Source: NBML01 sp029939535 (GTDB lineage Bacteria; Desulfobacterota; Desulfobacteria; Desulfobacterales; Desulfobacteraceae). Taken from it: 38,981 nt of DNA. The position numbers were made by a program, and so were the translations under genes. This document shows, in pieces, positions 24,435-33,749 of this stretch (its first letter is position 1; each line of letters starts with the position of its first letter). The notes under the pieces were generated by a model. That model saw only the letters and a list, made by a program, of their open reading frames with translations, was not told the origin of the DNA and made no database searches. Location: contig JAOZST010000011.1 of the NCBI GenBank assembly GCA_029939535.1, positions 1 through 38,981 of the forward strand, in the 5' to 3' direction.

Positions 24435-26249
24435 TTATATGCCGGGACAGGTGATGGCATCATGGTGTGTGGGGATGCATTGGATCAAATAGGTAAGGTC
24501 CCTGGAAAACTCCTTATAGGAAACATGGTTCCGCTTCTGTACGATATCATTACAGAGCTTGAATTGTTTTTTGTAAAAATCAAAAAAAGGAATATATTCC
24601 CTTGTCTTTACCCAGTCTGAATTAATTTTTTCCCTGGCAATTTTCTGTATTATAGGGGTGTCTTTGGAAATCAGGGCATTCTCCAGTATTTTTATTATCT
24701 TATCCGAGGTATGAATCCCGTCCCTGACACCACTGCTTTCCAGTCTGGATGCCGTGTTTACTGCCCTGCCAAGGGCTGTGACAATTTTTCTTTTTTTGTT
24801 TCCCAAGGGGCCCACCAGGGCGGTTCCACTTTCCAGGCCTGCCCTGAAACGAAGGTCAAGCCCGTGATTTTTCATCAGGGTGATCACCCTGTTATCCCGG
24901 TCCATGGGATGCCTGCCAAGTTTCAGCAGATGGATATCATTAAAAACAGAGGACAACAGGCATGTCATGAGCATTACTCTCTCCCCAAGCCCAAGGGAAA
25001 TTTTTTGTTCGGGGTCATCGAAAATAGAAATATTCTGAAAAAAAACAGAATCCCCTATAATATTATCCACCCGGCAGGCAAACCGGGCGGCATTTTCTGC
25101 GGCTATTTCATGGCAGAGGTTTAAAACCAGAAAATAATCCCTGGGCTTTAAAGAATTTCGAAGGAGGGCAGAGCCCACCATATCCATGAATGCATACACC
25201 CCGTCCGGGATGCTCATGGGACTCATATTCAATTGTCTGGCCGTCACCCCGCCCACTGCCCTGAGATATTTTTTCTGGGCCTCAAGTTCTGTTTCCTTTT
25301 CCCTTAGAGTGTCTGCCATTTTTCTAAGTTTTCTTTCCTTGCGCCAGATTACCCTGGCCGCTGGTTTTCCACTGGCACGTCCCAGGTAAACCAGGGATGC
25401 CTTCTGGATGGCAGAAATGAGGATATCCAGCCTGTCTGTAAGCATCTGCTCATGGGAAAAGCACCCATTGGCCCTGGTAACCAGATACTCATCAACGGTA
25501 TTAAAAACAATGGCCCCATAATCCGGAATATAAGCCGCGATAAAATTTTTCGATCGAAACTGCCTTACAATATCTCTGTTGACCCTGATATCTGGAAGAG
25601 TTTTAAAAAGGCTGCCGTCATAGGAAATAACAGAAGCATTGGAAAACCTTGAATCAGGACCTGATACAGAATCAAGTACAGTGCCAGGCACAGGGCCAGA
25701 TACAGGATCCGATCCCATGCCGGGGCCGGAACCAGGCTCGATGCTGAAACCGGAGCCGGGAGCAAACTTTGACCAGGGAATATCGCCAATATCCGGCTTG
25801 CTGCTGGAACCAAGATTTTGTTCCAAACCTACATTGTCCTGATTGTCAGTGTCCTGATTGTCAATGATAAGGATTTTAATGCCTTTTTCATAAAAATCCT
25901 GGTGATTCCTCAAAACATAGGAAATCACCCCTTCATTTTCAATTCTATCGCCGAATCCATTGGTTCTATACAATTTGATGGGGGAAAGTTTTTTAAACTT
26001 GACAAGGGGCTTGCCAAATGTCTTTAAGAACAAACCATATAAACCTTTTCCGTCAAATTTATGCATCACTCCCCTGTCCCATTTTCTTGGCGGTAGAAAA
26101 TTGGAAAGGGTGTGATCCGTACCAAAAACCAGTCCAGTATGCCTTGCTCCCATCAATTTAAGGGAAAAAGAAAGCAGGTGGGGCAGAACATTCTTTTTGT
26201 GAAAAATCTGGGTTTCAAATTTATGGATATCAGGTAATTCTTGATTCAT
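24435..26249 (-). CDS. Class III nucleotidyl (adenylate/guanylate) cyclase with GAF-like N-terminus
   Basis: The C-terminal third is a class III cyclase homology domain. A first metal aspartate lies in YAFMDMVGSA, a second in NIIGDSVFF, followed by LRFRAGLESGTALVGPLG, and the catalytic Asn and Arg lie in ALGRAVNTASRLES. All key residues are present, so it is probably active, making cAMP or cGMP. About 300 N-terminal residues look GAF-like (LLSFSLKLMGARHTGLVFG and later FIAAYIPDYGAIVFNTVDEYL). They are split by a low-complexity Pro/Gly/Ser/Asp insert that begins with the repeat DNQDTDNQDN. A coiled linker (RKERKLRKMADTLREKE) joins the parts. Its first 20 nt overlap the end of the cyclopropane synthase gene, so expression is coupled. 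Confidence 0.87.
   Translation of the reverse strand: MNQELPDIHKFETQIFHKKNVLPHLLSFSLKLMGARHTGLVFGTDHTLSNFLPPRKWDRGVMHKFDGKGLYGLFLKTFGKPLVKFKKLSPIKLYRTNGFGDRIENEGVISYVLRNHQDFYEKGIKILIIDNQDTDNQDNVGLEQNLGSSSKPDIGDIPWSKFAPGSGFSIEPGSGPGMGSDPVSGPVPGTVLDSVSGPDSRFSNASVISYDGSLFKTLPDIRVNRDIVRQFRSKNFIAAYIPDYGAIVFNTVDEYLVTRANGCFSHEQMLTDRLDILISAIQKASLVYLGRASGKPAARVIWRKERKLRKMADTLREKETELEAQKKYLRAVGGVTARQLNMSPMSIPDGVYAFMDMVGSALLRNSLKPRDYFLVLNLCHEIAAENAARFACRVDNIIGDSVFFQNISIFDDPEQKISLGLGERVMLMTCLLSSVFNDIHLLKLGRHPMDRDNRVITLMKNHGLDLRFRAGLESGTALVGPLGNKKRKIVTALGRAVNTASRLESSGVRDGIHTSDKIIKILENALISKDTPIIQKIAREKINSDWVKTREYIPFFDFYKKQFKLCNDIVQKRNHVSYKEFSRDLTYLIQCIPTHHDAITCPGI
25837..25866. repeat. 15-bp tandem repeat, 2 copies, in the cyclase insert
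   Basis: Units tcctgattgtcagtg (25837-25851) and tcctgattgtcaatg (25852-25866) encode DNQD-type pentapeptides at the start of a long low-complexity insert in the GAF-like part of the cyclase. Confidence 0.8.
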
Positions 26250-27567
26250 TTTTAAACCCGGCTTTTGAAAAGGGTGTTAAAAAATACTCCATTCTTGATT
26301 TGTCTTGATTTGATTTATCTTGATTTGATTTATCTTGGTTTAATTTATCCGGCATTAATTTATTGGGGTTTGATTTATAAAAAAGATTCTGAAACAATGC
26401 GATCTCCTTTTGCCGGAAAGAGACCATGGACCCGATAAAAAAGACATGATAAATTCGGTACACATTTTCCGAAACAATCTGTAAAAGTTTGTCCTTATGG
26501 ATTTCCATCCTGAAGATCCAGTCAGCCAGGGTTTTGATATAATGGACCCTGAAATTTTCTACGTTCAGGAGTTCAAACCCTGATCCGGCTGCAAAATCAA
26601 TAAGATCCTGCTGGAACATCAGTTCTCCACCGGGAAACATATAGGTGTCTAAAAAGGTATTATTATATCCTTTTTTCCGGGGAGTATTGGTGGTGATGGT
26701 ATGCTGGAGGAAAAGTCCGTCTTCTGCAAGGCAATTGTACACAATTTTATAAAAATGTTTCATATTTGCCCGGCCCACATGTTCAGACATTCCCACACAG
26801 GAAATTTTATCAAATTGTTTTTCCCCCAAATCCCGGTAATTTAAAATTTCTATGGAAATCTGATCTTCAAGGCCCTGTTTTTGAATCCATTGGTCGGCAT
26901 ATTTTTTTTGCTCCAGGCTCAGGGTAATACCTGTAACACGGACATGATAATGCTTTGCCGCATAAACGGCAAAATTCCCCCAGCCCGATCCAATATCCAG
27001 GAGGTGGTCTCCTTTTTTCAGCCTCAGTTTCCTGCAGATAATATCCATTTTTTCATTCTGGGCCTGGGACATGGTGGTATCCCTGGTGGCATAGTAGCCG
27101 CAGGTATAGCCCATGGTACGGCCCAGGAACAATCGATAAAAATCACTGGGAACATCATAGTGATATTCAATGTTTTTTTTCTCTTTTTCCCGAATCTTGA
27201 CAAAAAATTGAAAAAACCGCTCCTTCAGGCTCCTGGGCTGGTCCGTATACAGCAGTTTATCGCAAACCAGTTCATATAATTCCCTGATACTGCCGGACAC
27301 ATCAAAATAGCCTTTAATATAGGCTTCTCCCAGGGAGAAAGCGTCTGGGAATACCAGGGCATTGAAAAATTTATGATCTTTGATGAGAAGCTGATGCCTG
27401 GCATTGCCGGAAATGGTTGTATATTTTTCCCCGTTGTGATCAACAATCTCAATGGGAATCATTTCCTGCTTCAGGGTCTGGATAAATTTTTTAAGAAAGA
27501 CCCTTTCTTTACCCGGTATAAATTGTGATGGTATAAGCTTTGACACCCTTGCAAGAACTGATTTCAT
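26230..27567 (-). CDS. cfa: Cyclopropane-fatty-acyl-phospholipid synthase family methyltransferase
   Basis: This SAM-dependent enzyme adds a methylene (or methyl) group to unsaturated acyl chains of membrane lipids. Visible features are the SAM-binding DIGSGWGNFA at residues 191-200, YHYDVPSDFYRLFLG (the YDxxNDFY-type motif), MGYTCGYYA, GITLSLEQ, CVGMSEHVG, and the ITTNTPRKKGYNNTFLDTYMFPGGE region of the active site. The start at 27567 has an excellent AAGGAGG site 4-5 nt before it. After the family domain the C-terminus carries a 15-bp repeat encoding DKLNQ/DKSNQ-type pentads, then a short tail that overlaps the cyclase gene by 20 nt. A TATAAT box at 27635-27640 may be its promoter -10. Confidence 0.9.
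   Translation of the reverse strand: MKSVLARVSKLIPSQFIPGKERVFLKKFIQTLKQEMIPIEIVDHNGEKYTTISGNARHQLLIKDHKFFNALVFPDAFSLGEAYIKGYFDVSGSIRELYELVCDKLLYTDQPRSLKERFFQFFVKIREKEKKNIEYHYDVPSDFYRLFLGRTMGYTCGYYATRDTTMSQAQNEKMDIICRKLRLKKGDHLLDIGSGWGNFAVYAAKHYHVRVTGITLSLEQKKYADQWIQKQGLEDQISIEILNYRDLGEKQFDKISCVGMSEHVGRANMKHFYKIVYNCLAEDGLFLQHTITTNTPRKKGYNNTFLDTYMFPGGELMFQQDLIDFAAGSGFELLNVENFRVHYIKTLADWIFRMEIHKDKLLQIVSENVYRIYHVFFIGSMVSFRQKEIALFQNLFYKSNPNKLMPDKLNQDKSNQDKSNQDKSRMEYFLTPFSKAGFKNESRIT
26303..26362. repeat. 15-bp tandem repeat, 4 copies, in the cfa C-terminus
   Basis: Units lie at 26303-26317 and 26318-26332 (identical, tcttgatttgattta), 26333-26347 and 26348-26362 (diverged). A partial unit precedes at 26288-26302. 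They encode the Lys/Asn/Gln/Asp pentads at the extreme C-terminus of the cyclopropane synthase. Confidence 0.88.
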
Positions 27568-27634
27568 GATACCTCCTTTGCATGGTTGGAAGAATGTGCA
27601 AACGATAACTATGAAATTTTTTCAGTGTAGGCCT

Positions 27635-27640
27635 ATTATA
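27635..27640 (-). promoter_or_regulatory. Possible -10 box for cfa
   Basis: A perfect TATAAT on the minus strand lies about 70 nt before the cfa ATG. The -35 region is only AT-rich, so this is a weak call. It lies in the 118-nt intergenic stretch after mfd. Confidence 0.3.
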
Positions 27641-27685
27641 TAAAATTATTTTAAAAATAAAAGAACTAAATTTAAAAAATAATCT

Positions 27686-30600
27686 TTATCCCAGGGCCTT
27701 TAAGATCTGTTTGGTTTCCACAAGGGCTTTGGAGATATTGTTTCTTTTTTGCCCCAGATGGATCTGTATGCTGTCTTTTTTCACATATTTATAGGAAACC
27801 ATGGGTTTTAAAATTTTATCAATGGATTCCAGGGAAGTTTTCATATGGGCCTGGGAAAAGGAGAGCACAAGGGAGTTGGGGTTAATATCCAGGCGTTTGA
27901 CCCCGGCTTTGACGGCAAATATCCTGAGCATTATTTTCAACAGCATGTTTTCTGCTTCTTTGGGGAGTCTGCCGTACCGGTCCAGCAATTCCTTTTTCAT
28001 GTCTGAGATATCCCCAAGTTCTGTCAGCCTGGACAATCGCCGGTAAAGGGTCAGGCGCTGCTCCACAGATTCAATATAATGGTCTGGAAACCCGGAAGAC
28101 ATGCTGGCATTGATTTCAGGGTCCAGGGGTTCAATGGACTCTTCACCCTTGAGATCATGGACTGCCTGATCCAGGAGTTTTAAAAACATATCATAGCCCA
28201 CTGCGGCAATGTGTCCGGACTGAGAAGCTCCCAGGGCGGTTCCTGCCCCCCGGATCTGGAGATCTTTCATGGCTATCTGGAATCCTGAACCCAGGTCCTT
28301 ATGTTCCATGAGGGCAGACAATCTTTTTTTAGCATCTTTGGTCAGCCTTGATTCATCGGAAATAAACAGATGGGCATAGGCCTGGTGATCTCCCCTGCCG
28401 ATCCTTCCCCTTAGCTGATAAATCTGGGAAAGACCGAAACGTTCTGCCTTGTTGATGATCATGGTATTTGCAGAGGGGATATCCAGGCCGGACTCAATGA
28501 TTGTGGTGGCAACCAGAACGTTGATCTCAAAATTGACAAACTGGAACATCACCTTTTCCAGTTCAGCCTCGGAAAGCCTGCCATGGGCAACGCCGATTTT
28601 AGCATGGGGAACGATTTTCTGTATATTATCGGCCATCTTAAATATGGTTTTGATATTATTGTGGACAAAAAACACCTGGCCCTTTCGTGATAATTCCTTT
28701 TCCACTGCATCCTTGATAATGGTATCTTCATATTTTGAAATATAGGATACAATGGGCTGGCGGTCGGCCGGGGCCGTGGTAATCACGCTGATATCCCGCA
28801 TGCCTGTTAAAGAAAGGTGCAGGGTCCTGGGAATGGGTGTTGCGGTCAGGGCCAGAACATCCACGGTGTTTCTCTTTTTTTTCAGAATTTCCTTATGTTT
28901 AACACCAAACCTCTGCTCTTCATCCAGGACCAGCAGCCCCAGGGACTTGAAATCCACATCTTTTTGCAGCAGCCTGTGGGTGCCGATGACAATATCCACC
29001 AGGCCGGCAGCCATTTTTTTTAATATCCGGGTCTGTTCCTTACGGGTCCTGAACCTGGACAGACATTCAATCTCCACAGGGTAATTTTCAAACCGCTCTT
29101 TAAATGTCAGCAGATGCTGTTCCGCAAGAATGGTTGTGGGTACAACAATGGCCACCTGTTTCCCGTCATTTACCGCCTTAAAGGCAGCCCGGATGGCCAC
29201 TTCTGTTTTTCCATATCCCACATCTCCGCATACGAGCCGGTCCATGGGAATATTGGATTCCATGTCCAAATGGACATCATCAATTGCCTTGAGCTGATCC
29301 CGGGTCTCTTCATAGGGGAAAGAGGTTTCAAAATCATTGTAATAATTGTCCGGCAGGCTGAAGGCAAATCCCTTGTTGACCTTGCGGCTGGCATAGAGAT
29401 CCAGAAGATCAGCAGCCATTTTTTCCACCTCAGCCTTGGCTTTGGCCTTGGACTTGATCCAGTTTTTGGATCCGATTTTATCCAGGATGGGGGTGTACCC
29501 GTCCACACCAATGTATTTACCGATCATTTCTATACGGTCCACGGGCAGATACAATTTATCATCATCCTGAAAAACAATTAGAATAAAATCCTGGGAAATT
29601 CCATTAATCTTCAGGTTGCACAGGCCTTCATACCTGCCAACCCCATGTTCCATGTGAACCACAATATCTGAATTTTTCAACTCTTCCGGGGCAATAAATT
29701 CCGTTTTCAGATCCTGGCGGGTGGTTTTCTGCCTACGGATTCTTTTTTTCCCGAAAATCTCGTTTTCCGTGACAAGGGCCAGGCTTTCTTTTTCCAGCAC
29801 AAATCCCGACGACAAATTACTAATAATATAATAAACCCCAGGGGAAAGGGTTTTGATCTCTTCAAAGGATTTGCAGAATCCGGGTGCAATTCCATAGGGG
29901 GCAAGCAGAGAAATCAACCGTTTGGCCTGGGCATCCTGGCTCAGGGTGCACAGAACGATTCTCCGCTGGTTCAAATGATCCTCAAACCAGTCAACAAGCG
30001 GCTTTAAGGGATTTTCCTCGACCCCCTGACGTCTGAGCTGTGCAGATAGATCCTGGTTGTCTGCATAGTCAAAGGAAAGAACAGCAGGACCTTGTTTGTC
30101 CGGAGCTTTATCTCCGGTTTTATCCCGATTTTTATTCAGATTTCCAGCTGGGCCCAGGACAATCTGCTGAAAGGAAATATGTTTGTGCTTATTAATATTG
30201 ATTTTCACCTGGTCCCAGTTCAGGTAAATGGATTCCGGTTTCACACAGAGTCTTTTTTCTGAAGTCACGCTTTTAAAATTATGCAGGGCATTATTTTCAA
30301 ATTCCATGGCTTTGGATCCCAGGATCTCTGGAGAGTCCATTATAAAAACAGTGTGTGCGGGAAGATAATCAAAAAGAGATTCAAGGCTGTCATATACAAT
30401 GGACAGCATACTTTCAATGCCGGGAAACCTGCCGAATTCCCTTGTTTCATTGACATATTCCCTGATTTGATTGGCATCAAGGCCTGCAAGGATGCCGGCC
30501 TGTCTCAGTCTGGCCAGGATTATGGGCAATTCATCCCTGGAAAGAACAGCTTCCGTGGCAGGTATGATAATGGTCTCAGTTAGTTCCCGGGTACCCCGCT

Positions 30601-31300
30601 GGGTAAAGGGGGAAAAATAGCGAAGAGATTCAACCAGGTCCCCGAAAAACTCCATGCGGATGGGTTTTTTCCCCCCGGGTGAAAACACATCCAGGATTCC
30701 GCCCCTTACAGAATATTCCCCCGGGTCTTCCACCAGGGAAACCCTTGTGTATCCTCCTGCTTCCAGGGTTAAAATCAATTTGTCCCTGTCAATCTCCTCA
30801 TTGTTCATGATTAATTCTGAAAAATCATTGAGACTTTTCCGGGGTATGAGCTGCTGGAGAAGGGTGTCCACATAGGTGACAATAAGGCGTTTCCCGGAGC
30901 TGGATTCCAGGATTTTTGACAGGGCAGCAAGTCTCTGGCTGGAGGTTTCTTTATGATAGGATAAAGATTTAAAGGGCAGAATATTATATCCGGGAAAATA
31001 CAGGATCTTTTCTTTTTCTTCTGGAATAAAAAAATACAGGTCTTCAATAAAGTTCAGGGCCTGTTTCTGGTCAGCCAGGACAACAACCAGGGGTCCTTTT
31101 GTCTGGGCCTGGAACAATTTAGCGGTCAGATAGGCTTTGTGTGATCCGTCACTGCCCATGGTAACAATGGCACTGTTGGTTTCAGTGATATCCTTGATTA
31201 TTGAACCTGTCATATTTTTCTGGTTTTCCTGATTTATTGATTCCTGGTTCCTGGTTTTTTGATTTTCCTGGTTATTTTTCTGGAGTTGGGGAGTGTACAT
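27686..31300 (-). CDS. mfd: Transcription-repair coupling factor Mfd
   Basis: Mfd is a DNA translocase that removes stalled RNA polymerase and recruits UvrA. The protein is about 1200 residues, full length. It has a UvrB-like N-terminal part, the RNA-polymerase-interaction domain around residue 548 (DIVVHMEHGVGRYEGL), Walker A GDVGYGKTE near 690, DEEQRFGVKHKE near 795, TATPIPRTLHLSLTGMRD, and the TRG-region RFGLSQIYQLRGRIGR. The first 29 residues are Asn/Gln/Glu-rich and look like a decayed pentad repeat with NQ recurring every five residues. The in-frame Met at 31213 (MTGS) may be the original start, as it gives a more family-like N-terminus. No good Shine-Dalgarno precedes 31300. Confidence 0.96.
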   Translation of the reverse strand: MYTPQLQKNNQENQKTRNQESINQENQKNMTGSIIKDITETNSAIVTMGSDGSHKAYLTAKLFQAQTKGPLVVVLADQKQALNFIEDLYFFIPEEKEKILYFPGYNILPFKSLSYHKETSSQRLAALSKILESSSGKRLIVTYVDTLLQQLIPRKSLNDFSELIMNNEEIDRDKLILTLEAGGYTRVSLVEDPGEYSVRGGILDVFSPGGKKPIRMEFFGDLVESLRYFSPFTQRGTRELTETIIIPATEAVLSRDELPIILARLRQAGILAGLDANQIREYVNETREFGRFPGIESMLSIVYDSLESLFDYLPAHTVFIMDSPEILGSKAMEFENNALHNFKSVTSEKRLCVKPESIYLNWDQVKININKHKHISFQQIVLGPAGNLNKNRDKTGDKAPDKQGPAVLSFDYADNQDLSAQLRRQGVEENPLKPLVDWFEDHLNQRRIVLCTLSQDAQAKRLISLLAPYGIAPGFCKSFEEIKTLSPGVYYIISNLSSGFVLEKESLALVTENEIFGKKRIRRQKTTRQDLKTEFIAPEELKNSDIVVHMEHGVGRYEGLCNLKINGISQDFILIVFQDDDKLYLPVDRIEMIGKYIGVDGYTPILDKIGSKNWIKSKAKAKAEVEKMAADLLDLYASRKVNKGFAFSLPDNYYNDFETSFPYEETRDQLKAIDDVHLDMESNIPMDRLVCGDVGYGKTEVAIRAAFKAVNDGKQVAIVVPTTILAEQHLLTFKERFENYPVEIECLSRFRTRKEQTRILKKMAAGLVDIVIGTHRLLQKDVDFKSLGLLVLDEEQRFGVKHKEILKKKRNTVDVLALTATPIPRTLHLSLTGMRDISVITTAPADRQPIVSYISKYEDTIIKDAVEKELSRKGQVFFVHNNIKTIFKMADNIQKIVPHAKIGVAHGRLSEAELEKVMFQFVNFEINVLVATTIIESGLDIPSANTMIINKAERFGLSQIYQLRGRIGRGDHQAYAHLFISDESRLTKDAKKRLSALMEHKDLGSGFQIAMKDLQIRGAGTALGASQSGHIAAVGYDMFLKLLDQAVHDLKGEESIEPLDPEINASMSSGFPDHYIESVEQRLTLYRRLSRLTELGDISDMKKELLDRYGRLPKEAENMLLKIMLRIFAVKAGVKRLDINPNSLVLSFSQAHMKTSLESIDKILKPMVSYKYVKKDSIQIHLGQKRNNISKALVETKQILKALG

Positions 31301-31359
31301 ATTTTAAAATCATGGACTTTTTTTAAAGGAAGTCGGGAAAAGAATCAAGGAATAAATTA

Positions 31360-31426
31360 GCGCGCTACCGCGCGGGCATTTAGCATTTAGATATTATGGT
31401 TGCTAAAGCCTAATATCTAAATGCTA
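31360..31426. terminator. Double hairpin between prkA2 and mfd
   Basis: A perfect 16-bp inverted repeat (31381-31396 with 31411-31426, 14-nt loop) starts 5 nt after the stop codon of the second prkA-like gene. It is followed in the direction of transcription by a GC-rich stem GCGCG-CTAC-CGCGC (31360-31373). It probably ends the prkA operon transcript. No long U-run follows, so a REP- or MITE-like inserted element is the alternative. Confidence 0.55.
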
Positions 31427-31430
31427 ACAG

Positions 31431-33743
31431 CTACTTAAACTTATTAGCCAGATCATTGTCAATCACATAGATGCATGCTTCGTTTGCACCCTGCTGGGTA
31501 TACCCGAATTTTGAAGACAGATTGTCCATGAGAAATTTGACATCTTTTTTAATTCTCTTGTCATGGCTCTTGAATTTATCTGTATCAAAATCTTTAATAC
31601 CGTTTCTGAAATTTTCATTGTCTATAAAAGGCTCAAGCACACGTTTTTTAAGATTATGCACATATCGTTCATACAAGGATTGGAATAACCTGGTTTCACT
31701 AATATCTTTCCCCTCTATCATGATTTCATGGGACAGGGTTCTTGTGGTATATTCCTTTAATACATCCATTCTGATCTCTTCTCTGCGGTTTTTATCCATG
31801 TTTTCCGAAAGGAGTCTGTTTTCAATGCTTTCAAGAAATTCTTCCGTCACAAAAAGGTTTTCTTTTGTAAATATGCATTTCACCTCTGAATTAAATTCAT
31901 AGTTGACCGCGGTTATATAATTTTTAATATCCCTGGCAATGCGTTCTTCATTATAATAATACAAAGCCTCTTTCATCTGCTGGAGTACGCAATAATCATA
32001 CATGCGCAGCAGAGATGATAAAAAACCCTGGGGAATAATTTTTTTGGGCTGGTCATCCAGTTTATTAAAAAAATTGCAGAGATCAGGCATATTGATCAAT
32101 CGGTCTTCCTTTGCAAATCTGGAATAAAACTGGTCAAAGATTTTAATGGAATCCCGTCCTGAAAGTCCTTCTTTCCCGTAAATTTCCGATTCAGCAATGA
32201 TTTTTTTCAGCATGTTCTGATCCAGGGCTTTGACATCTTCATCATCCAGCCATTTGGGAATATTTCCAGAAAAAATTTCCATTTTCAGCAGCATGAGGGT
32301 TTCATCACAATAATTCTTGTATTTGGCCGGAGTTTTAATCCACTCTGCCAGGGCCATTGATTTTTTCCCAATTCGGGTGCTGATGATGATCCTTGCAAAA
32401 TTTTCCAATACCATGGGAAGAAAACTGCCCTCAATATGACGGCCAAATATGTCCAGATAGATCTTAACCTCGGTTTTCACATCCAGAACATAGGGAATAT
32501 CAATATATTGAATCCTGTCTTCAAAAGAAGGAAACTCCCTGATATTGCGTTTGTCTTCGGGATTCATCAGGGCAAAGAACAAAGAATCCACTTGCTCTTC
32601 CACATTTTCAACCTTGTGAACCCCTTCTGAAATAATGTTATGGAGCTCAACCATCCGTTCAACATTATGGGATTTTATGTCCATGAGGGCGTAGATACCA
32701 TTATTGACCCTGGCAAAATTGGAATAAATATAATGGATAAGATTGGAGTCCTGGAACAGGGCGTTGATCCTGTTCTGGAGCATATCATTGGACAGGACAT
32801 TCCGTTTTAATGGCTGGTCCCCGGGATTGAACACGGAAATACCATTGCCGATCCTGCGATTAAAATAATAGGGTCTTGCATAGAGCATTTTAAAAACCTC
32901 ACTGGGGTTTCCAAGGCGCTCCAGCAGGGCCTGATAAATGGAAGAACATGTGGTGCAAACATCTTCTTTAAATACCCATTCATATTCTTTTTCCGTGAAT
33001 AAGCGCCACTTGAATTCATCATTTTTTATGAGTTCATCCAGCACGTTTCTGCGCTGGTCTTTGGGAATCATGAGGAATGGATTGTCATGGGAAATACAGG
33101 GCACTTCAATATAGTCCCGTTCCCTGTTGGCAAATAAAAGCTCTTCTGACTTGTTGCTTGCCGGCCCTGGTTTTTCATTTTCAACATACTCAATTAATTT
33201 CTCAAAGGTTGACAGGGTCATCAGGGATTTGTCTTTATCCTGAAGCTTTTTAATATTCAACCGCCACACAATCTCATACCGCAGTCCTTCTTCGGTATTG
33301 GCGTATTTTTCAAATTTTTTCAGCAAATTATTCAAAAAAGTACTCTTCCCGCACCCATGGGGTCCATGGAATATATAGATCCTGTTCTGCTGGGCGCCAT
33401 GGCGAAGATATTCCATCTGCTTCATGAACCGGTTGGCAAAGAGCATGTCCGGGAAATAGGGATTGGCTGAGCCTTCCACAAAGAGCCTGGTGCAGTCATA
33501 GTTTGTAAAACTGAGTCTGTCCATGTCGCCGGTGATGGATTCTTTGGATTCATCCACATAGGTTTTCACCATATCGTGGAAAGACTGGAATATATTTCTC
33601 AAGATCTGGGAGGGTCGGGCTTTAAGAATACTTAAAAATTCCTGAAAAGGAACCGGTTTTAAACGCTGATAATCTCTTATATTCCTGTCCAGCAGTTCCA
33701 GGGCCTGGTCCACGGATTCAGTTTTGGATGCATTTTTTTCCAT
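31431..33743 (-). CDS. Second PrkA-family AAA/serine protein kinase
   Basis: This 770-residue PrkA-type protein has an N-terminal AAA ATPase part and a C-terminal kinase-like part. The Walker A motif is GPHGCGKS at residues 127-134. A CxxC (VCTTCSS) sits in an insertion after the ATPase core. It is longer and much diverged from the PrkA encoded at the other end of the operon, and lacks that protein's GEPGNGKT signature. It lies 6 nt after spoVR. Members of this family act with YeaH- and SpoVR-type proteins in stationary-phase or sporulation-related stress responses in other bacteria. The role here, in an organism without visible sporulation genes, is unknown. A strong hairpin follows its stop codon. 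Confidence 0.85.
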   Translation of the reverse strand: MEKNASKTESVDQALELLDRNIRDYQRLKPVPFQEFLSILKARPSQILRNIFQSFHDMVKTYVDESKESITGDMDRLSFTNYDCTRLFVEGSANPYFPDMLFANRFMKQMEYLRHGAQQNRIYIFHGPHGCGKSTFLNNLLKKFEKYANTEEGLRYEIVWRLNIKKLQDKDKSLMTLSTFEKLIEYVENEKPGPASNKSEELLFANRERDYIEVPCISHDNPFLMIPKDQRRNVLDELIKNDEFKWRLFTEKEYEWVFKEDVCTTCSSIYQALLERLGNPSEVFKMLYARPYYFNRRIGNGISVFNPGDQPLKRNVLSNDMLQNRINALFQDSNLIHYIYSNFARVNNGIYALMDIKSHNVERMVELHNIISEGVHKVENVEEQVDSLFFALMNPEDKRNIREFPSFEDRIQYIDIPYVLDVKTEVKIYLDIFGRHIEGSFLPMVLENFARIIISTRIGKKSMALAEWIKTPAKYKNYCDETLMLLKMEIFSGNIPKWLDDEDVKALDQNMLKKIIAESEIYGKEGLSGRDSIKIFDQFYSRFAKEDRLINMPDLCNFFNKLDDQPKKIIPQGFLSSLLRMYDYCVLQQMKEALYYYNEERIARDIKNYITAVNYEFNSEVKCIFTKENLFVTEEFLESIENRLLSENMDKNRREEIRMDVLKEYTTRTLSHEIMIEGKDISETRLFQSLYERYVHNLKKRVLEPFIDNENFRNGIKDFDTDKFKSHDKRIKKDVKFLMDNLSSKFGYTQQGANEACIYVIDNDLANKFK

Positions 33744-33749
33744 AATTGG

